DNA of 64,000 nucleotides from Parabacteroides acidifaciens. Its GTDB lineage: Bacteria > Bacteroidota > Bacteroidia > Bacteroidales > Tannerellaceae. The notes below the pieces were generated by a model. It had not been told where the DNA came from. It ran no database searches and saw nothing but the letters and a program-made list of their open reading frames with translations. Positions 34,466-41,635 of this stretch are shown here, one piece after another. The stretch covers positions 45,594-109,593 of the forward strand of contig NZ_QREV01000011.1 in NCBI RefSeq assembly GCF_003363715.1, given 5' to 3'. The translations under genes and the position numbers were made by a program. Position 1 is the first letter of the stretch. The number at the start of each line of letters is the position of its first letter.

Positions 34466-34555
34466 TTGAAAGTTGAAAATTAAAAGTTGAAAGTTTGAAA
34501 AGAAAGAGGAATAAGCAACGAGGAGACTTGTTTATTTTCAGTTTTCAACTTTCAA
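34466..34555. repeat. GTTGAAAA-type inverted repeat
   Basis: TTGAAAGTTGAAAA (34466-34479) pairs perfectly with TTTTCAACTTTCAA (34542-34555), with further GTTGAAAG copies between. The right arm supplies the last codons and stop codon of argE (KIES-stop on the minus strand), so the repeat has shaped the protein's C-terminus. Confidence 0.8.
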
Positions 34556-35600
34556 TTTTTAATTGATTAAGCAGTTTGATATACGTGTCTATGGCTTCCC
34601 TGATTTCCATCAGGCCGATATATTCGTCGGCGGCGTGTGAACGGGCGGAGTTTCCCGGCCCTATCTTGACGGAAGGGAAAGGCATCAACGCCTGGTCGCT
34701 TAGTGTCGGAGAGCCGAAAGGCTCTTTTCCCATCACAATGGCGCGTTGCACAAAAGGGTGTTGCAAGTCCGTACGGGTGGAGTTGAGACGGAAGCTGCGG
34801 GCTTTTATCTCACAGCCGACTTGCGGCTTGATAAGCTCGAACAGTTTCTCGTTCGGGTAGAACTCATTCGTGCGGATGTCGACGGTAAATTCGCAGCGGT
34901 CGGGAACGACGTTGTGCTGCGTGCCGGCATGTATAATTGTCACACTCATCTTTACCGGGCCGAGGAAGTCGCTCTTTTCCGGGAATTGGTATGTGTTGAA
35001 CCATTCGATGTCTTTCATGGCGAGTGTGATGGCGTTGATACCTTCGTTGCGGGCGGCATGTCCGGACTTGCCGGTACTGACACAGTCCAGCACCATCAGC
35101 CCTTTTTCCGCCACAGCCGGTTGCATCCCTGTCGGTTCGCCGACAACGGCAAAAGAGATAGGAGGCAGGTTAGCAAGCGCACTCTCCAGTCCGTTCTTTC
35201 CCGAAACCTCTTCTTCGCAGGAAGCTAAGAAGATCAGGTTGTAAGGCTGTTCCTTTTCCGACAATGCCCTGAACGCTTCATACAGTGATACGACGCTTGC
35301 TCCGGCATCGTTACTGCCAAGTCCGTACAGGCGGTCGTCCTCCGTTTCTTCTGGCGTGAACGGGTCCTTCGTCCATCCGGAAGCCGGTTTGACGGTATCG
35401 ATATGGGAATTAAGCAGCAAAGTCGGTTTGTCCAGATCGAATCCGGGAGCAGTCAGCCACAGGTTATTCCCTTTGCGGTTCACCTTATGCCCTGCCTTTT
35501 CCCAGGTCTGTTGCAAGAAATCAGCAACATCCGTCTCTTCCCTGCTGAAAGAAGGCCGGGCAATCATCCCTTTCAATATGTCAATTGCATCGTAGTACAT
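34545..35600 (-). CDS. argE: M20 family deacetylase, ArgE-type
   Basis: A 351-aa zinc peptidase-family enzyme. Metal-binding motifs are visible: LLNSHIDTVKPA (His and Asp), GLGSNDAGASV (bridging Asp) and FLASCEEEVSGKNG (catalytic Glu pair), then GEPTGMQPAVAEKGLMVLDC, and SDQALMPFPSVKIGPGNSARSHAADEYI with the last His ligand. The pattern fits acetyl- or succinyl-ornithine deacetylase of arginine synthesis; other M20 substrates cannot be excluded. No other arg gene is nearby. It is 12 bp from the upstream DUF1016 gene. Confidence 0.85.
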   Translation of the reverse strand: MYYDAIDILKGMIARPSFSREETDVADFLQQTWEKAGHKVNRKGNNLWLTAPGFDLDKPTLLLNSHIDTVKPASGWTKDPFTPEETEDDRLYGLGSNDAGASVVSLYEAFRALSEKEQPYNLIFLASCEEEVSGKNGLESALANLPPISFAVVGEPTGMQPAVAEKGLMVLDCVSTGKSGHAARNEGINAITLAMKDIEWFNTYQFPEKSDFLGPVKMSVTIIHAGTQHNVVPDRCEFTVDIRTNEFYPNEKLFELIKPQVGCEIKARSFRLNSTRTDLQHPFVQRAIVMGKEPFGSPTLSDQALMPFPSVKIGPGNSARSHAADEYIGLMEIREAIDTYIKLLNQLKIES

Positions 35601-35612
35601 AATATGTGTTTA

Positions 35613-36617
35613 TCAGTTATTTTTACTTTCTATAAGTTGAGCCAATTCTTCTTTGCTGGGTAGTACAGTACGGTAACGACTGGCAAAGATTTGATTATTA
35701 TTTTCAGGTAAAGTAATCTCAACCAATGTGTCTTTTTTATCTCTGCAGAGTATAATTCCAATAGTTTTATTTTCTTCATCTAATTTGACAAAGCGGTCAT
35801 AATAATGTACATACATCTGCATTTGCCCTAAATCCTGATGCTTTAGTTGGCCTATTTTCAAATCGATTAGCACGAAGCATCGTAGTAAACGATTATAGAA
35901 TACCAAATCGACCCTAAAGTGCTCTTCTTCGAATGTGAATCGCACTTGACGACCTACAAAAGCAAAACCTTTGCCAAGCTCCAGCAGAAAGTTTTGTAAC
36001 TTGTCTATCAAGGCCTCTTCAAGTTCAGTCTCGCTGTATGATGGTGATTCTGGTAATCCTGTAAATTCTAATATGTAAGGGTCTTTTAAAGCATCTTCTG
36101 GTTTTTCGATGATTTGTCCTTTTTCCGACAACTCGATTACTTTTTCTTTATCCCGGCTTAATACAAGCCGTTGATATAATGCAGAATCGAATTGGCGGTT
36201 CAGTTCTCTGACACTCCATCCGTTATTTTGACATTCTATTTCGTAAAAATTCCGTTCTGCCTCGTCTTCTATGCGCATAAGGCGGATATAGTGTGTCCAG
36301 CTTAAAGAATGCGAAATCACTGATTTCGCATTCTTATAAGTCAGATAGAACTGGCGGATTAATTCTAAATTTCTTTTTGAAAAACCTTTACCAAAACTTT
36401 TTGATAGTGATTCAGAGAGCTTGGATAATAAATAATCCCCATATTTCGCTGTTGTATGTCCGTTCTGTTCCTGTTCTACAATACGTTTACCTATTTCATA
36501 ATAGGTCGCAACCATAGTCACATTGATTTGTTTCGCTATACCGGAACGTGCATGAGCCAATAAAGACTTTATATCTTCAATGAATTTTTGTTCAATATCA
36601 TTTTTAAGATCGTCCAT
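35613..36617 (-). CDS. DUF1016 family PD-(D/E)XK nuclease (YhcG-like)
   Basis: A 334-aa protein with the DUF1016 two-part layout. The N-terminal helical domain (about 1-165) has ATYYEIGKRIVEQEQNGHTT, AKYGDYLLSKLSESLSKSFG, GFSKRNLELIRQFYLTY and LSWTHYIRLMRI. The C-terminal nuclease domain (about 190-330) has FRVDLVFYNRLLRCFVLIDL followed by KIG, giving the D...DxK core. YhcG-like proteins have been linked to nuclease activity and mobile DNA. A 31-bp palindrome lies inside the gene, at the codons for KNAKSVISHS between the RQFYLTY and LSWTHY motifs. The gene appears as a single insertion between argE and ribF. Confidence 0.9.
   Translation of the reverse strand: MDDLKNDIEQKFIEDIKSLLAHARSGIAKQINVTMVATYYEIGKRIVEQEQNGHTTAKYGDYLLSKLSESLSKSFGKGFSKRNLELIRQFYLTYKNAKSVISHSLSWTHYIRLMRIEDEAERNFYEIECQNNGWSVRELNRQFDSALYQRLVLSRDKEKVIELSEKGQIIEKPEDALKDPYILEFTGLPESPSYSETELEEALIDKLQNFLLELGKGFAFVGRQVRFTFEEEHFRVDLVFYNRLLRCFVLIDLKIGQLKHQDLGQMQMYVHYYDRFVKLDEENKTIGIILCRDKKDTLVEITLPENNNQIFASRYRTVLPSKEELAQLIESKNN
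36305..36335. repeat. In-frame palindrome inside the DUF1016 gene
   Basis: AAGAATGCGAAATCA (36305-36319), one spacer base, TGATTTCGCATTCTT (36321-36335): 15 bp of perfect symmetry within coding sequence, the longest perfect short-spacer palindrome noticed inside any gene of the window. Confidence 0.95.
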
Positions 36618-36634
36618 AGACAGCTCTCCTTTGT

Positions 36635-37561
36635 TTAATGAGTTAATATTTTATCCACCGTCTCCCGGTCCCTTCCTAACTGAGCGATCAGTTCGTCGAG
36701 GGAGTTGAATTTGATGTCGCCTCGTACGTGGTTGATGAACTGGACAGTTATTTCGTTATTGTAGATATCGCCGGAGAAGTTCAGGATGTTTACTTCTAAC
36801 GTGATGTTGTCTCCGTTGTCCAATGTCGGGCGGTTGCCGATGTAGAGCATGCCTTTGTAACGCAGTCCGTTCAGGTAGACCCGGACCGCATAGACACCGA
36901 TCCCCGGAATGATCTTGAACGGCTCGTCCACTTGTATGTTGGCAGTCGGAAAGCCTAATTTGCGGCCTACTTTGTAACCGCTGACGATGCGCCCCTTCAA
37001 CTGGTACGGATAACCCAGCAGGCGGGCTGCCTCTTCCACCTTGCATTCCGTAAGAAGCCGGCGTATTTCGGAAGAACTGACTGCCGCTTCCCCTTCGCTG
37101 TATTGTGAGGCTTTTACGACCCGGATGCCGCAAGCTTCCCCGTAAGCGACATATTGCTCGAAGCCATCTTCCCGGTTATGTCCGAAGCGGTGGTCGTAGC
37201 CGATCAGCAACGTGCCGACCTGCAATTGGTTTGCCAGTACGGACATTATAAACTCTTTGGCACTCAGGCGCGACAGTGCGAGGGTGAAATCCAGTACGAT
37301 GCAGTAGTCGATCCCCGTGGAATCAAGGTGTTTCAGCTTCTCTTCGAACGAATTGAGTAGCTTCGGCTGATAGTCCGAATGCAAGACTGCACGCGGATGT
37401 TCGGGGAACGTGATGACGGCGGAAGGCAATCCGGCGGCTTCAGCCACCTGCTTCAGTTCATGAATCAGAAAACAGTGTCCCAAATGAACCCCGTCAAAAA
37501 AACCGATAGTCGCTACCAGTCTTTTACCTTTCAATATCTCCGTGTCTCTAACAACTATCAT
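36635..37561 (-). CDS. ribF: Bifunctional riboflavin kinase / FAD synthetase
   Basis: A 308-aa RibF. The N-terminal FAD synthetase domain has ATIGFFDGVHLGHCFLIHEL (nucleotidyltransferase GxFDGxHxGH), GYDHRFGHNREDGFEQ and SSSEIRRLLTECKVEEAARL. The C-terminal flavokinase domain has GRIVSGYKVGRKLGFPTANI and GVYAVRVYLNG with MLYIGNRPT. It makes FMN and FAD. The start at 37561 (MIVVRDTEIL) is chosen because the longer frame begins with TTG inside the promoter -7 box at 37595-37602. Confidence 0.95.
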   Translation of the reverse strand: MIVVRDTEILKGKRLVATIGFFDGVHLGHCFLIHELKQVAEAAGLPSAVITFPEHPRAVLHSDYQPKLLNSFEEKLKHLDSTGIDYCIVLDFTLALSRLSAKEFIMSVLANQLQVGTLLIGYDHRFGHNREDGFEQYVAYGEACGIRVVKASQYSEGEAAVSSSEIRRLLTECKVEEAARLLGYPYQLKGRIVSGYKVGRKLGFPTANIQVDEPFKIIPGIGVYAVRVYLNGLRYKGMLYIGNRPTLDNGDNITLEVNILNFSGDIYNNEITVQFINHVRGDIKFNSLDELIAQLGRDRETVDKILTH

Positions 37562-37594
37562 CTCTGCAGCCTTAATACTTCTAATTAGGATGCA

Positions 37595-37602
37595 CAAAAG
37601 TA
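37595..37602 (-). promoter_or_regulatory. ribF -7 box
   Basis: TACTTTTG on the minus strand, about 34 nt upstream of the ATG. No FMN riboswitch-like sequence fits in this short leader. Confidence 0.5.
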
Positions 37603-37641
37603 CATAAAAACTATGAGTTATAATAATACGGAAATAAATCG

Positions 37642-37649
37642 TACTTTTG
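37642..37649 (+). promoter_or_regulatory. -7 box for the 1049-aa protein gene
   Basis: TACTTTTG followed by a 39-nt leader to the ATG at 37689. Confidence 0.5.
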
Positions 37650-37688
37650 GGAAGTAGTTTAAACGAAAAACATCACCATTAAGTCAGT

Positions 37689-40600
37689 ATGAAAAAAACA
37701 TGTATCCTTTTATGCCTGATAGCCCTTTCCGTGCTTCAGGTGTATGCTGTTTCTTCCTGGAAAGAGACAAGAACAGTCATTTTCACCCCTTCCGGAGGAG
37801 AAAAAGCATACCTTCTTCAACCCGGGCAAAGCCTCTCCGAGCCTGTATCTTTCGGTCAATCCGGAATCCCTGTGCGGAAGTTCCTGCGCGTGATCGGCGG
37901 TGTTCAGATGCCTGCACCCTTTCAAAGCAGAGGGGAAGAGATGTTCCGCAGGTCCGAGTTCTATATCGATGACAATCTCGATTCCATTATCCGGAAGAAA
38001 GACCGCTATTCACTCTACTTCAAAGGTGAAAACGATCCTTTCGAGCGTCATGCCTATTACCGTATTTCCGGCGAATTGTTGCAACCGGGCGAGCTGACAG
38101 TTACGCTTCCGGTTGTAAAGAAACAAGACCTGACCCTCTCTCCGGACGGTGATTTCGGCGTCGCGATCGAGTTGTTCTACCGGAAGCCGGGACGGGCTGC
38201 CGACGATATTTACGACAAGCCGGACTCTTTGCTTTATATGCCGGTTCCGGCCGGTACGGGAAAATATCAGGCGGTGTCGCAGACCTTCTCCTTGCCGGAG
38301 AATGTAGCCTGTGCTTTCCTCCGTGTTGGCGGCACCCGTTTCAGTGGCGAATGCTGGGTGGAAGCGCCCCGTCTGACGCAAAACAAGAAGGTGGTTTGTT
38401 CGATTCCTTTTACCAAGTTCGCTCAGAAGACGGACAATTATAATTACTGGATCGGTTGCAACCTGGCAACCCGAAGTTGGCCGATGTGGAAGCTTGAATT
38501 TGATGGCAAGACTGTTTTTCAAGGGAATATCTTCGACCGCGCCTCCGATGTTGCAGACTTCTATATTCCGCTGCCCGCCTCTGTGCAAGGGAATGGCGAG
38601 ATCAGGCTGACGCTCTTGAAAGAACCTCACCGTGCCGCCTATGCGTATGAACTGCGCGGGTTGGAGATTATCGAAGAGACTGCCCGCGACTACGAAGTGA
38701 TTTCCGTGCCCGAATATGTGACGAAGAATGCCTCTTTCGGTATTTTGGTGGAAACCAACAAGCCGAATGTCTGCCTGAAAGTAAAAGCCGCCGGTGCGGT
38801 TACGCCGGCCGAACAGGAATGTATGTTTGAAGAGCCCGGCTTGCATGTCGTCGAATTGCGTGCCGGTGAAGCCGGCCATGCCGTCCCGTTAGTGTTTGAC
38901 GACGGCAGCCGTACGGAGCAGGCGGAAGTGCGCCAGGTGATCGATAAGGAGGCAGAGCAGATTTATCTCTCGTCCGGCGATGAAATCTATATCGACAAGC
39001 AATATACGCCGTACGATTATTTCTTTAAGTGGTATATCTCCAACCGGATCGGCAACTGGTACCAGTTCCGCCCTTCTTACCAATGGAGCGGCTTCCGGAT
39101 TGCAGACCCTGCTGTGATCGGGCATTATACCAAGCTGCTGGATCAACTGAAAATACCATATGCCTGGCAAGTGGAAGGCCGTACACTCGCAGGCAGCCGG
39201 ATCAACCCGTCGTTGGAAACCCTCGCCTCTCCGATGTTTCGCGGCAAACAGGCGCATGAGAATGACGGCGGATATTATTACTGGCAACATTTCCTCTATC
39301 AGGGAGTGTTCTCCGACATGGCAGCCCGCAACCGCCCTTACGGCGGGATCTTTGCCAAGCACCGCCCGATTTATACCGATCACGGAATCTTTATCCATTA
39401 TGATCCGGAAGGCGTGACGGATATGGCCGACGGCGCCCGCAAACTCGTTTCCAATTTCCGCTATTCGAAAGGAGAAAGCACCCGCCATACAGGGCCGTCC
39501 ACCTTGTTTCGCTATCTGTATCAGGCCGGCTATAACTGGTTGGGAGCCGAGCAGATGTACGGGCCGGAAGAAATCATCCTCTCTTCGTTGCGCGGAGCGT
39601 CGCGTGCATACAGCCGTCCGCTTTACGGCACGCTTCACGCCATGCAATGGGGCTCGGGACCGTTTACCGATCCGAAGCATTCCCTGCGTTTGTATATGTC
39701 GCTGGCTGTTGCCTATATGCATGGCTCTTCCCACATGAATACGGAAGAGGCGCTGTGGACGGATGAATACATGAACGACCGCTATTCGGTTTCCGGCAAG
39801 GAGCATCTGTTCGCCCAGCATCAGATGCTGAACTTCGTGGAAACACATTCCCGTCGCGGCGATCTGAAAAGTAACATAGCCGTGATCCAGGGGCGCAATG
39901 ATGCCTGGAAATCTTTCGGGCGCGGTAGTTTGTGGTCGCAGAAAGGTGACAAATGGAAGTTCGATAAGGCCTGTGAAAGCTTCGACCTGCTCCGTGTCTT
40001 TTATCCGGATAATATCGTGGACGGATGCGGCCCGGAAGGTTGGTTCACTTCTACGCCTTACGGAACGGTCGACCTGTTGCCCGTCGAGGCTCCGCAGGAT
40101 GTGATGAACCGGTATAAGGCGCTGGTATTCTTAGGATGGAACAGTTATGACGCGGGCGATTTCCTGCGTATCCGGGACTTTGTCTTCAATGGCGGGACAC
40201 TTCTGCTGTCGGCTGCCCATCTGAATGCCGAACTGCAACCGGACCAGCCTGTCCGCTTCCCGGCCGATGATGCCGTAATCCGCGAGATGTTGGGTGACAA
40301 CTATCAACAGTTGACCGCAAAAACAGAGATCGCTTACGGTCTGGGCAAGATTGTCTATTTCCCGCAGAAAGCCTATCCGGCCGAAACGAACCTGCAAGCC
40401 GGTTATGTCGCAGCCATGAAAGAGATTGCTGGAAAAACCGCCGGCGAAGAGGCGGACAAAGGCTGGATGGAAGCATCTCCTTCCGTCGGTTTTACCGCTT
40501 GGGACAGTCCCGGCCACCGTACTATTTATTTGCTGAATGCCGATTGGTCGAGCGACCGGGATCAGCGTCCGGCTACCTTTGTCTATAATGGCAGGAAATT

Positions 40601-40838
40601 CCCTGTTTCCGTCCGCCGTTATCATATTGAGACAATCCACTGTTCTGAAGGATTGGCAGTCATGCCGGCATCCAATACGACCGATGTCTTGTCTATCGAA
40701 AGAAATGGCAACGGCTGGACTGTAAAAGTGCAGAATACAGAAGGGGATGTGATTCAATGCATGAATGCTGTTACCGGAAAGGTGGAATCTGTAAAATTCG
40801 ATCAGCCAGGCATACACGAGGTGTCTGTTAACGAATAA
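37689..40838 (+). CDS. Large secreted protein of unrecognised family, possible glycoside hydrolase
   Basis: A 1049-aa protein with signal peptide (TCILLCLIALSVLQVYAVSS). Residues about 20-430 look like two or three beta-sandwich domains (for example YYRISGELLQPGELTVTLPV and CWVEAPRLTQNKKVVCSIPF). Residues about 430-800 are mixed alpha/beta with many aromatic and acidic positions (YFFKWYISNRIGNWYQFRPS, YTDHGIFIHYDPEGVTDMAD, HMNTEEALWTDEYMND), suggesting a TIM-barrel. Residues about 835-930 resemble a GATase-like Rossmann domain (RYKALVFLGWNSYDAGDFLR, FNGGTLLLSAAHLNA), and a beta domain ends it. This order recalls some beta-galactosidase-like enzymes, but I do not recognise the family. It is a single gene with its own promoter, followed by an ECF sigma gene. 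Confidence 0.8.
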   Translation: MKKTCILLCLIALSVLQVYAVSSWKETRTVIFTPSGGEKAYLLQPGQSLSEPVSFGQSGIPVRKFLRVIGGVQMPAPFQSRGEEMFRRSEFYIDDNLDSIIRKKDRYSLYFKGENDPFERHAYYRISGELLQPGELTVTLPVVKKQDLTLSPDGDFGVAIELFYRKPGRAADDIYDKPDSLLYMPVPAGTGKYQAVSQTFSLPENVACAFLRVGGTRFSGECWVEAPRLTQNKKVVCSIPFTKFAQKTDNYNYWIGCNLATRSWPMWKLEFDGKTVFQGNIFDRASDVADFYIPLPASVQGNGEIRLTLLKEPHRAAYAYELRGLEIIEETARDYEVISVPEYVTKNASFGILVETNKPNVCLKVKAAGAVTPAEQECMFEEPGLHVVELRAGEAGHAVPLVFDDGSRTEQAEVRQVIDKEAEQIYLSSGDEIYIDKQYTPYDYFFKWYISNRIGNWYQFRPSYQWSGFRIADPAVIGHYTKLLDQLKIPYAWQVEGRTLAGSRINPSLETLASPMFRGKQAHENDGGYYYWQHFLYQGVFSDMAARNRPYGGIFAKHRPIYTDHGIFIHYDPEGVTDMADGARKLVSNFRYSKGESTRHTGPSTLFRYLYQAGYNWLGAEQMYGPEEIILSSLRGASRAYSRPLYGTLHAMQWGSGPFTDPKHSLRLYMSLAVAYMHGSSHMNTEEALWTDEYMNDRYSVSGKEHLFAQHQMLNFVETHSRRGDLKSNIAVIQGRNDAWKSFGRGSLWSQKGDKWKFDKACESFDLLRVFYPDNIVDGCGPEGWFTSTPYGTVDLLPVEAPQDVMNRYKALVFLGWNSYDAGDFLRIRDFVFNGGTLLLSAAHLNAELQPDQPVRFPADDAVIREMLGDNYQQLTAKTEIAYGLGKIVYFPQKAYPAETNLQAGYVAAMKEIAGKTAGEEADKGWMEASPSVGFTAWDSPGHRTIYLLNADWSSDRDQRPATFVYNGRKFPVSVRRYHIETIHCSEGLAVMPASNTTDVLSIERNGNGWTVKVQNTEGDVIQCMNAVTGKVESVKFDQPGIHEVSVNE

Positions 40839-40853
40839 TTAAAGGTTTTTGTC

Positions 40854-40861
40854 TATATTTG
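40854..40861 (+). promoter_or_regulatory. -7 box of the ECF sigma gene
   Basis: TATATTTG. The predicted start is near 40868, so the leader is very short or the true ATG is at 40888. Confidence 0.45.
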
Positions 40862-40866
40862 CAAGT

Positions 40867-41409
40867 ATGGGTGACGCGTCTCAGAACATGGATCAGTATC
40901 AGCACATCTATATGGAGTATGCTCCGATGTTGATGCGTTTTGCAGAAAAGTTTGTTTCCGGCTTTTTTGCAGAAGATGTTGTTCATGACGTGTTCCTGAA
41001 ACTGTGGGACAAGCAGGTATTCCGTCTGCCGGAGAACGATTTGAAGCGCGTGCTTTATGTCTCCGTCCGGAATGCCTGCCTGGATCATCTCCGCCGTGTG
41101 AGTATGGAGCAGGATATCATCGACCATCGCGCCCTCCAGCTCAAACTGGAAGAACTCGATTTCTTTGAGGCTTCCGACGAACTTTTCATGCGGCAGGACC
41201 TCTTGGACTTGTTGATGAAAAAGGTTGCCGAGTTGCCCGAAAGAAGCCGGGAAGTTTTCCGGATGTCTTATCTCGAAGGGCTGAAAGCGGCTGAGATAGC
41301 GGAACGCCTCGACCTGTCTGTCCGCACAGTCGAGAATCTGCTGTACCGTTCCCTGCTCTATCTGCGTAAAAACTGTTCAAATCTGTTCTTGCTCATTTTC
41401 CTGTTATAA
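40867..41409 (+). CDS. ECF-type RNA polymerase sigma-70 factor, orphan
   Basis: About 180 aa (174 if the ATG at 40888, MDQYQHIY, is used). Sigma region 2 is seen in YMEYAPMLMRFAEKFVSGFF, AEDVVHDVFLKLWDKQVF and LYVSVRNACLDHLRR; region 4 in LPERSREVFRMSYLEGLKAA, EIAERLDLSVRTVENLLYRS. This matches the Bacteroidales sigma factors that normally precede a FecR anti-sigma gene and a SusC/D pair. Here none follows: the next gene is a porin-like protein after a 21-nt repeat array. Targets are unknown. An earlier in-frame TTG lies upstream of the promoter and is rejected as start. Confidence 0.88.
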   Translation: MGDASQNMDQYQHIYMEYAPMLMRFAEKFVSGFFAEDVVHDVFLKLWDKQVFRLPENDLKRVLYVSVRNACLDHLRRVSMEQDIIDHRALQLKLEELDFFEASDELFMRQDLLDLLMKKVAELPERSREVFRMSYLEGLKAAEIAERLDLSVRTVENLLYRSLLYLRKNCSNLFLLIFLL

Positions 41410-41564
41410 AAGTTTCACATGTCATGATGTGCTGGAACTTTAGTTTCAAACAGTTCTTCCCTTTGAAACTAAAGTTTCATGCCTATGGAACAAAAGTTTC
41501 ACGGGACGAAAATTTAGTTTCCTGCCTTGAAACTTTAGTTTCGACCGCAGACACTTTAGTTTCG
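41408..41564. repeat. Helically spaced AGTTTC repeat array
   Basis: Seven copies of AGTTTC, mostly AAAGTTTC or TTTAGTTTC; their G bases lie at 41412, 41443, 41474, 41496, 41517, 41538 and 41559. Spacings are 31, 31, 22, 21, 21 and 21 nt. Two copies are extended into GAAACTAAAGTTTC (41465-41478) and GAAACTTTAGTTTC (41529-41542). It fills most of the 226-bp gap between the sigma gene and the porin promoter. Confidence 0.85.
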
Positions 41565-41581
41565 AATAGAGTGATTTTATT

Positions 41582-41613
41582 TTTGTGAAAAGACCGAATC
41601 TTCCTTACCTTTG
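41582..41613 (+). promoter_or_regulatory. Promoter of porin-like copy 2
   Basis: TTTG (41582-41585), 20-nt spacer, TACCTTTG (41606-41613), ATG at 41636: a near-ideal Bacteroidota promoter, located just after the AGTTTC array. Confidence 0.7.
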
Positions 41614-41635
41614 TAGGCGATTCGAACAAAAAGAA

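Noticed and set aside
36635..37600. FMN riboswitch before ribF
   Set aside because: The leader between the -7 box and the start is too short, and no conserved aptamer sequence was seen.
40849..40866. TTG start for the ECF sigma factor
   Set aside because: It lies upstream of the predicted transcription start, overlapping the -7 box.
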